Source: Luidia sarsii | Taxonomy: Eukaryota; Echinodermata; Asteroidea; Paxillosida; Luidiidae | Reading direction: 5' to 3' | Assembly: GCA_949987565.1 (NCBI GenBank) | Contig: OX465102.1 | Location: forward strand, 13,941,020-14,005,019 | Length of the DNA stretch: 64,000 nt | Shown here: positions 55,941 to 64,000 of the stretch, piece by piece | Layout of the letters: each line of letters opens with the position of its first letter | Position numbering within the stretch: position 1 is the stretch's first letter | Notes under the pieces: generated by a model | Databases searched by the model: none | What the model saw: only the letters and a program-made list of their open reading frames with translations | Told to the model about the DNA's origin: nothing | Position numbers and translations under genes: made by a program

Positions 55941-57510
55941 TGTACATGCACATGTACATAGCCTACATAGGCTACATGTACATGTACATGTACTGTTTGT
56001 GTAGAACATGCATAATTTACAATAGCACTCATCCCTGGGTAAAAAAAATGTACCGGTACATGTACACTAGCAGTAGTAGATTATGAGCATGTATATTGTA
56101 TACAGTACGTACATGTACACTGTACATTGCACAGGGCATGATGTACAGTACATGTACATGTACATATACATGTATACATGTGTACTATGTACAGTACTGC
56201 ATACTGTACATGTACTGTATGCTCATTAGTCTCGTACTGAATGTGCGCATACTAGTACATTACTGTAAATGTCCATGGGAAAAAAAATGTAGGTCTACAC
56301 ACATGTGCAGATACTGTAGTCTGCAAGCTGCTGCAAATGAAACACGGTGACCCACACTCAAGTGTGCATTGTGCAAGTTCAGTGTACAACTGTGTACAAA
56401 CATGTACAGTACATGCTCTGATCTTACGCGTACTAGTGGCCACGAATGGCAGTACAGCTCCAAAACCACCACATACCAATTTGGCAATTTCCATAGGGAA
56501 AACTATCAATAATACCGTAAGCCCCAAACCAGAAGTGTAACAGTCACACTGCACAACAATTGCCGAGTTTAGAAAGGCAAAGGGGTAGTCAAGCCCCCAA
56601 AAACGGGAACAAAAACACATTCCTCTGTGGGCAATAAAAAAAGAGATAAACAAACAAAATGCATCAAACTCACACAACTGAATACATGAATGATTTGGGG
56701 GTGGAATACTGGAATACACAATATTCAAGAGCCGAGTTTGTGGTCGTTTCCAAATTGTGCAAATAATTGAGATGTGAATTGGGATTCTTAAACACTTATT
56801 TTGGCTTGTGTCCACACACGCCTTAAAATTGGGATGGTGGGAACAGAATTTGTCCTCACAATGACATTTCTTTTCTACACTACAGCCTAAAGGATCACTT
56901 CACTACAAAATCTTCCAGTCAAACGTACCTGTGTGCACACTTTGTAATTGTACATGTACAAGGGCCGACGTCTTCATAAACATGATAAACTAGCACTGGT
57001 TTGGGAGAAAGAAATCACTGTTATTTTAGTTTAGTACAACTGTACAAAGACTACTGTACAATGTACACAAGGGCATGCGCTGTACTGTACATGGATATGT
57101 ACATGTATGGATATTCTGTACACACACTGTAAATCAAATGACATACACGTGTAAGTACAGTGTATACTGTATAGTACATACCCGTACATGTTTACTGTGT
57201 AATGTATAGTGTGCTTGAATGTTCATGTACCGTATACCGGTACATGAACATGTACATGTGTTCAGTATGTACCATACACCACTATGTATACAGTACATGA
57301 TGTACAGTGTGTACTACATGTACATTTGTGTACAGTATATGTTTAGTGCATGCCATGCACAGTACTGCTACAGCATACATGAACATATACAATGTACATT
57401 GTACAGTACATCCATATGACTAGTACCGGTGTACAAAATGACATCAGCATACATACATGTATACCCAGTAATCAGTATGTACATGTACAGTACATGTACT
57501 TGTAGTTGTA
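55941..57510. repeat. TACATG array, block 4, with unique gaps
   Basis: ACATGTAC repeats at 55950-56250 and 56945-57500, separated by about 600 bases (56340-56940) of mixed sequence with no gene that I can support. Confidence 0.88.
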
Positions 57511-57637
57511 CAGTGCTATGTACTCTGTGACGCCCACACAGAACCAAAGACCCTATGAATGATGATGAACACACACAGCAACTGTACCTTCCACACTTCC
57601 AGGCACATTACATTAAAAGCACATGAATGTGACTTAC

Positions 57638-57668
57638 CCATGTACTTCTTCAGTACATGCAGGTCCAT
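57638..57668 (-). CDS. PAN3: Candidate PAN3 first coding exon
   Basis: On the minus strand ATGGACCTGCATGTACTGAA reads MDLHVLKKYM and is followed after one further G by GTAAGT. The phase-1 end fits exactly the two-base start of the exon at 46453, restoring a Val codon. An in-frame TGA lies 9 codons upstream of the ATG, so translation would start here. The peptide is too short for family recognition; the call rests on phase, a strong donor, and the need for an upstream start. The intron would be 11.2 kb. GGCGCCATCTC upstream resembles a YY1-type start-site element. Confidence 0.45.
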
Positions 57669-57759
57669 TGTTGGAGCGTGGGCCCAGTCTGGTCAGAGAT
57701 GGCGCCGTGCGATCTCAGAAGGAGGCTGGGTAGGACTAGGAGGAGAGTGTGTGACCATG

Positions 57760-59130
57760 TATGCACTGTACATGTATGTACGCATGGGACACACAGTGGG
57801 AACTAGGAAAGCACATGCTTGCATCAATATGGTATTATCATAGGCCTATGCTCAGTGTACTAAGAAGAGTCAGCATTGAACTGATGGTACATGTACAGTA
57901 CATTGTAGGTCGCTACTGTACATGTGTAGATATCTGGACTGAATGTGGTATGGGTAGCACTGTGCTTGGCTCCCTATGTGTGTATGCAGACTACAGCCTC
58001 TGGACACCTGATGTGTGGCCCCAGACTCACTCGCACAACTGCCCTATTATTCTTGGCCATCCATCGGGTCCAATTAGAATGTGCATGTGCAAGAAGCCCC
58101 AATTCTTCAGTGACTCACTCCTAGTGAGCCAGACCACAGCTTGAACAGTGTACTACACTGCACTGTTCACAGCAGCCACACAGTCCATGCACAGATATTA
58201 CATGTACCAGGTAGGTACAGTACAGGCCAGTGTACACATATCCACCTACGGTACACATGCATGTACAGGCAGCATGCGCCAGGCAAACTACCGGTATTAT
58301 CACGGCCATGATAGCCTGTGCTTGCTGAGGTCAGAATAACGGGAATGAAAGGGTGAGGGTGGGGATGGGGAAGAGAGGGGAAACAGTGGCCCAATTACTA
58401 ATCAATAATAATGCTGACAGAGAACCACTTCCCCCTGGGTGCAAGATCCACTCGCCAGACCGATAAAAAGACTGATAAAAAGACTGATAAAAAGACTGAT
58501 AGAAAGACTTACTTGATAGAGCAGCAGACATGTCCCGTACGTACACTGTATTTGCTTGTACAGTACATGTATGTACATGTACATGTACACTGCATGCATG
58601 TATACATGTACCGGTACAATGTACATGTATGTTTGTACGTACACTCAGACGGCATATGTTTGTACGTACACTGTACATGTACACTGCATATACAGTACAT
58701 ATCATACACTGTACAGTACATGTCATGTACTGTATGTTTGTACGTATAATCCATGTACCGGTACATGTACATACTGCATACATGTTTGTTTGTAGTTTGT
58801 ACGTACACCGCACATGTATACATGTGTATGTTTGTACATGTACTTACATGTACACTGCATAAGTGTGTACTGTACATGTATGTACATGTGTACCTGTACA
58901 CTGTACATGTACTGGTACATGTACATATGTACACTGCATACAGGTACTGTACATGTACATGTACATGTATGTTTGTACAAAAACACAATGTACGTATAAA
59001 ACTGCATATATACATGTAAAATTATACGTTTGTACGTACATGTACATGTACATGTACACTGCATATGTTAGTATACATGTACACTGCATATGAACACACT
59101 GATGACCACACTACACATGTACATGTACAT
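57760..59130. repeat. TACATG array, block 5, and 12-bp repeat
   Basis: Dense ACATGTACAC/GTACAT repeats, especially 58510-59130, where TACGTACA, TGTTTGTACGTACA and GTACACTGCATA blocks recur in both orientations. Four copies of GATAAAAAGACT lie at 58461-58510. Confidence 0.93.
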
Positions 59131-59639
59131 TATAATGCATTGTCCATGTGAAGAAGGCTTCGAAACTTGGTTATAAATACCCATATGGATCATAATCCAA
59201 CTTTCAACTACCCAATCGTGAGTGAATATTTTTTTCTAGGCGGGACCTACAGTATGTTTTTAACACTGATGGGACTACAGTATTAAGCCGCATTTCCACT
59301 GGGCTTATTTGGGTCAAAGTTTAAGACGATGGTTCTTTTCCCATTTTAAGTCCAGTAGAAATAGCCCACTTACATTTCCTCTCGATTACTTTAACCGAGC
59401 CGAATGGTTACTTTTACCGGCCAACCTCTGCCCAGTAAAAGGGTCTATACACAAAGGAAGTACATGTAAGTTGTTTTTTTATCTGGGAATGTTTTGGCTA
59501 AACTTATGTGCCAACAATCAGAGAACGTTTTGGGCGTCTAAACGTTTATTTTGCATTTGATAAAAAACAAATTATATTGTGCGCTCGGTGCACCAAGAAG
59601 GAGACGTGGAAAATAATAATAATTAAAAAAAGGCTAATT

Positions 59640-59695
59640 GAATCAGAAAACTGTAACCGGTTAACTGGTTAACCAGTTAACCGCTGCAGCCCTAG
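59640..59695 (-). repeat. hAT-type terminus fragment
   Basis: On the minus strand CTAGGGCTGCAGCGGTTAAC followed by TGGTTAACCAGTTAACCGG has the TAGGGCTGCA(A/G)CG(A/G)TTAA form common at hAT termini. The partner end was not located. The 59.1-62.0 kb interval otherwise holds fragments of the TCCTGCTAGGA family (59828, 61305, 61850) and no gene. Confidence 0.45.
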
Positions 59696-62029
59696 AATAG
59701 TGGAGGTGGATTGAAGATGCAAGCACATGCATGTCATCTGCCCTTAGGTTCATATTCTGACTGTGCAATTTCTGGCTGCTGGAGACAAATATCTTCAGGA
59801 TATGGTCTCTGAAAAGTGCAGACTGCAGAGGGTCTGACGTTTCAATTCTAGCAGGACGGACCTTTCTCAAAAGCAGGATTTATCGGATACATTTGTAGTT
59901 GTCTCTCTCTACGTACATCTATAGCAACCTGCTATCCCTGTTGGATGACCTGCAGGATGGAGTGCAGAAATTACTGGAGGGGAGAGTGGAGGTGTTGGGA
60001 AGGGTTGCTGTCCAGCGATTTGTAGTCAAGAGTGACACACGCTGCCCATAATACCCGATTGACTATGACACACAATGAGTTTCCCAAGTAACTCCCTCCC
60101 CCCTACTTCTCCTCCTCCTTCAAGAGGCTGTTCTCCTTTCAGCTGCTCAATCATCCAGTCACACACAGTCATACACAGTCCCATTATTAGCCCCACAAAC
60201 ATTCCTGGCGACCGCGCCATTCATTGTGTACATAATGAGGCATAATTGCCATGCTCATTGCGCTGCAATTAAAACACAAAATCCTTACAGTAACAAAGCA
60301 ATACTACAATTTGTACCTGAAAGGCTGAAGAAGAACGGAAACACACCAGGGGGCCAAAATTCAATTTCAATAGTCTACCCACTAAAAAGGGTTCAAGCCA
60401 TAACCAGTCTTTTCTTTTCATTTCAAAGTTTGGGCCCTGTTATTTACAGTGTAGCCTACACGTGTACATGTACATGCTTTTCTTTTTACTAGGCCCAATC
60501 ACATAAAAAATTCAGTATGCCAAACACCCTGACCTAGTTATTGATGCTGTAAACAGAAAATAGAATAGACTTTCCTGAGAGGACGGAAAAAAACCCACCC
60601 TAGTAATGATTTTTGGAGGCAAATCTATACCGAAAACAGGAGCAAAAAAACCCCACAAAGACAATGCCCAAAAGACCATAAAGTAACGGTTATAAGTTGT
60701 ATTTATGCACATAATTATGACCAGTATCATATGTGGTCATGTAGTCAATAGGCTGAAGACTTTACTTTTCTTTTTCCTTTTAACTTTCCTAGGCAATCCT
60801 ATGAGAGGAAATAGAAAACCTTCTATGCCCTCTCAAGTATGCCAGCCAATCCCAGATTCACACGGCTAGTCGGCTACATGTACATGTGTGGACACTCTAT
60901 ATGATGAGATTCACATACGTGCCCAATGCTCTGCATCTATCTGCATGTACATGTACAGTACATGTACATGCAAAGCACTGGGGCCTACATGTATTTCATA
61001 GACTTGCTGAAGCACCACATTTGTGAAAAGTCCACTTTGTAAAAACCAGGTTGCCAGACAACAAATCCACTTGTGTTCTGCGCCCAGCATCTGAAAGCCA
61101 AATGCAAGTCAAACACAGTAAACATCGCAGAAGATAAGGTTTACAAATTGCAATCTTGTTTTAAATTTTCATGCTTAGCAGGTTTTTTGCGCTTAAGCAG
61201 TTCTGCCCTGGGCAGTTCAAAGTTAACGCTAGACTTACATGTAACAAAAGGGCAGATTTGTGATGCATCTTCACCATTCATAATCAGTTCTAAAAAAAAA
61301 GAGGGCCTGACAATTCCATCCCACATGTAGCAGGACCTTTCTCAGTGGCAGATTCATTTTTATTTGCGTGCTACTACCTGTACTTGACTTGAGACATCAT
61401 CACCTTTGTACAGGACAGGAGGGAGGCCTTGAATTGAATGTTGCCACCAAATCAAGTCAAACCAATGGTGTTCCTCGTCAAGACTCAAGAGTAACAATCA
61501 CAATGCTACTTGCAAATGCTTACGGACCTGCTGAATAATTGGAAAAGATCAATCCCATAGAGTTACATGTAGAGGTCAGACGTTTAAATTTAGGCAGGAG
61601 CGTTCCCAAAGGCAGAATGAGAATGGCAAGGACGGAATCGGACGGGGAAGTAATGCGAGTGGAAAACAACAGAAAAAGGTGGACAGCAGCTAGATAGACT
61701 AGAGATTCAAACTTTCAGAGGGAACGTCAAGCATTTTTAGTAAGAATCACCACAAAAATCAGTTGCTAGATTATTGCTACCAATTTTTTGGGCAAACTGC
61801 TTCCTCACTTCAAATGACCAAAATGCAAATCTGAAAAAGATGTAGAATTGTAGAGGGCCTGAGGCTTTGATCCTAGCAGGAAATTTAAGAAAGGTCCTGT
61901 AAAGGACAAAACAAATGTCTAGCCCTCTATAAACTTTGGATACATTTTGAAAACCTCACTGGCACTCCCTCCCCCTACCAGCAAAGATACGGTAGTTGAT
62001 CATTTGGGAAAGCCAGCTTATATTAACCC

Positions 62030-62310
62030 TAACCCTCCCAAATCCTACAGAATCCTATTGTCCAATTGTAGGAATTCGTAGGATTTGGGGCATGTGGCAG
62101 TTGATGCATTGTAGGAATTTGTAGGATTTGGGGCATATGGAGTTTTGTCACTGTAGGAAAATGTAGGATCTGGGCTACAAGGCCCAATGTGATGGAGGAG
62201 GATTCTGTAGGATTGGGGGCATGTGGAGTTTTGGTCAATTGAGGAAAATGTAGGATCTGGGTTACAAGGGCCAATGAGATGGAGGATGAAATTTTAGGAT
62301 TTAGGGCACT
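62030..62310. repeat. Local GTAGGATTTGGGGCAT repeats
   Basis: Five or six diverged units containing GTAGGAA(T/A)(T/A)(T/C)GTAGGAT(T/C)TGGG(G/C), with an alternating GGCCAATG(T/A)GATGGAGGA block. Confidence 0.8.
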
Positions 62311-62407
62311 TTGAAGTAAAATTATACATTATCACAAAAGGGGATATGTACCAATGGTCCAGCGAAATGCTGTTTATCTTTCTGGCTTGGGGTTGCACTG
62401 GCCTGCA

Positions 62408-62930
62408 TTCGTGGGTGGGTTTACCCACCGGCTCTAAGTCATTTTCTGGTCAAGTGTGGAGTGTGTAGCAGTGTACGGACACTGCTTTCGTGGGTAAGTT
62501 TACCCACGAGCTCTTGCTCATTTTCTGGTGAGGTGTTGGAGTCTCTCGGGCAGTGCACTGAGACTGCTTTCGTGGGTGAGTTTACCCACGAGATCTTGGT
62601 CATTTTCTGGTCAGTTGTTGGAGTGTGTTCCAGTGAACTGACAGTGTTTCCGTGGGTGCGTTCACCCACGAGCTCTTGCTCATTTTCTGGTGATGTGTTG
62701 GAGTGTCTCGGGCAGTGCACTGAGACTGCTTTCGTGGGCGAGTTTACCCACGAGCTCTTGGGTATGTTCTGGTCAAGTTCACCCACGAGCGGTTGGTCAT
62801 TTTCTGGTCAGTTGTTGGAGTGTGTTGCAGTGCACTGACAGTGTTTTCGTGGGTGCATTCACCCATGAGCTTTTGGTCATGTTCTGGTCAATTGTTGGAG
62901 TGTATGGCAGTGTGCTGAGGTTCATGGTTG
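62408..62930. repeat. 80-bp tandem array with GTGGGTGAGTTTACCCAC hairpins
   Basis: About six units of 79-83 bases. Each has a hairpin (CGTGGGTGAGTTTACCCACG), then AGCTCTTGCTCATTTTCTGG, TGTTGGAGTGT, GGCAGTGCACTGA and CTGCTTT. It lies 530 bases upstream of the terminal ORF's start codon on the same side. Confidence 0.92.
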
Positions 62931-63453
62931 AGTACACCCAATGTCAAGTGGAGGCATGAATGGGGGGGGGGGTTACTGGGTAATCAGTACTGGTGTGACC
63001 ACACTGGGACTTGTTTATTTTGATCACTCAGGGTGTGCCTATGGGCAGGGTTTGTTTATTTGATCACTCATTAGCATTTCAGACTGTAAGTTACTGTGGA
63101 CACATGAAAAGCAGACCTGTGGTCATATTGAAGATCATGTGGTAATGGAGTGGTAATGGAGTTGCATGCAGCACTCTGCATACAATGTATGGTAAAGGTG
63201 GTCACTTGGGATAGTCAGTGGTCTGGTCGGATTACATAATACTCTGCATATGATGTATTGTAGACTGGTCAGAGGGTCAGTGTCTTGGTAGTCTTGGGTC
63301 AATCCATTTTTCAGAAGGTATTTTTTTTAGTTGGTCATTGTTTGGTCGGATCATCACATGGGCTAGTGAACTTGAAAAGGAGCATGATAATGAAAAATAA
63401 GCTCCAGTTATGCAGTATTACATAATTTGTGCAAAAACAGCACAATTTTTAGC

Positions 63454-63462
63454 TATAAAAAG
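63454..63462 (+). promoter_or_regulatory. TATA box of terminal ORF
   Basis: TATAAAAAG lies 42 bases before the ATG of the terminal open frame, giving an expected start of transcription near 63485 and a 5' leader of only about ten bases. A closer ATG at 63465 would lie upstream of the expected start. Confidence 0.5.
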
Positions 63463-63495
63463 GGATGAAAATCACTGCTCTCCCCCATTCCAACC

Positions 63496-64000
63496 ATGAC
63501 GTCCCGTGAAGCAAGATGCTTGCAACACTCTTTGACCCAAGAAGAGTCTGGGTTTTTCTTCACCTCAGTCATGAGTGATAGTCTAGTAAGGAAGACAAGA
63601 ATGAAGAAGAAGAGAGAAGAGGAGTTGGCTGAAGAAAGGAAAGTCAAGAAAGGGAAACATCGGCCTCCGAAGAGAGGTGCTGGCCATGGAGATACATGTA
63701 GAAAGAAGGCTGCCCGAAAGGAGGAGTTGCGTCAGGCCATTCGCCTCAGTGCCATCCAGGCAGGTGTTCGGATGGGCAGAAGCTACCGAGCTTTGGCTGA
63801 AACCTCAGAAAGCTCCGAAGAAGAGTTCCTTGCCAATGCCTGCCCTAGCAGCCCGAGTGACGAGAGTTGTGACGAAGGAAGAAGTTTGGAGGAAGAGGAT
63901 GAGCCGGGAACAGGAGGTCTAGGAGACAGAGAGGAGGAGGAGGTGGAGAGCGAAGAGCGGGAAGATGAGGAAGAGGAAGAAGTCGAGGATGAGGAAGAAG
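63496..64000 (+). CDS. Unidentified basic-acidic protein, 5' part, runs off window
   Basis: 168 codons are open to the window edge with no stop. The start MTSREARCLQHSLTQEESGF is followed by a very basic region (RKTRMKKKREEELAEERKVK, then KGKHRPPKRG), a helix-like KAARKEELRQAIRLSAIQAG, then Ser/Glu clusters (ETSESSEEEF, EEEDEPG) and an almost pure Glu/Asp stretch at the edge. The basic cluster suits a nuclear localisation signal; the acidic part is low complexity. Mixed codon use in the first 110 codons argues for a real gene. I do not recognise the family. A cellular nuclear protein or a transposon-encoded ORF are both possible, the latter suggested by the tandem hairpin array just upstream. 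Confidence 0.5.
   Translation, partial: MTSREARCLQHSLTQEESGFFFTSVMSDSLVRKTRMKKKREEELAEERKVKKGKHRPPKRGAGHGDTCRKKAARKEELRQAIRLSAIQAGVRMGRSYRALAETSESSEEEFLANACPSSPSDESCDEGRSLEEEDEPGTGGLGDREEEEVESEEREDEEEEEVEDEEE

Noticed and set aside
62022..62036. TTAACCCTAACCCT telomere-like sequence
   Set aside because: Only two units; not an interstitial telomere array.

Overview
The window reads as nuclear DNA of a marine invertebrate. It has split genes with GT-AG introns, AATAAA signals, very large amounts of simple-sequence and fold-back repeats, a Tc1-type and several hAT-type transposons, and tRNA-like SINE modules. An invertebrate deuterostome is most likely. An echinoderm would fit the abundance of TACATG-type repeats and the gene sequences, but this is an inference and the phylum cannot be proven here. 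Only about 4 kb of the 64 kb is recognisably coding.

Layout. (1) 1-5175: short repeats, ACT/AGT and GTTACT microsatellites, no gene seen. (2) 5176-10476, + strand: seven exons of NSDHL (sterol-4-alpha-carboxylate 3-dehydrogenase, decarboxylating), missing only the variable N-terminal exon(s); AATAAA lies 15 bases after the stop. (3) 10.5-16.3 kb: tRNA-like fold-back repeats, a MITE with terminal inverted repeats, CT and AG tracts, and one weak candidate exon. (4) 16485-23047, + strand: a complete three-exon fibroblast growth factor gene whose middle exon is exactly 104 bp. Its intron 1 holds a 1.8-kb, 27-bp hairpin minisatellite. (5) 23.1-27.8 kb: repeats, no gene. (6) 27.9-57.67 kb, - strand: PAN3, the regulatory pseudokinase subunit of the PAN2-PAN3 deadenylase. 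Eleven of the exons found form one gap-free reading frame apart from a single break at an assembly gap (35571-35770). A phase-compatible first coding exon lies 11 kb upstream at 57638-57668. The intron between is filled with TACATG arrays, a Tc1-type element and hAT-type elements. (7) 57.7-62.3 kb: more TACATG arrays and fragments. (8) 62.4 kb to the end, + strand: an 80-bp hairpin tandem array, then a TATA box and an unidentified basic-then-acidic ORF that runs off the window.

The three recognised genes work in unrelated pathways (sterol C4-demethylation, growth factor signalling, mRNA deadenylation); nothing suggests a joint system. The most unusual content is in the repeats. One fold-back family, in four or more dispersed copies, carries a perfect metazoan histone-mRNA 3' stem-loop followed by a purine-rich segment at the place of a histone downstream element. 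Two or three families share a hairpin-plus-GAAACGT module like hammerhead ribozyme cores. A row of about seven tandem units duplicates a PAN3 splice donor together with the end of its exon.
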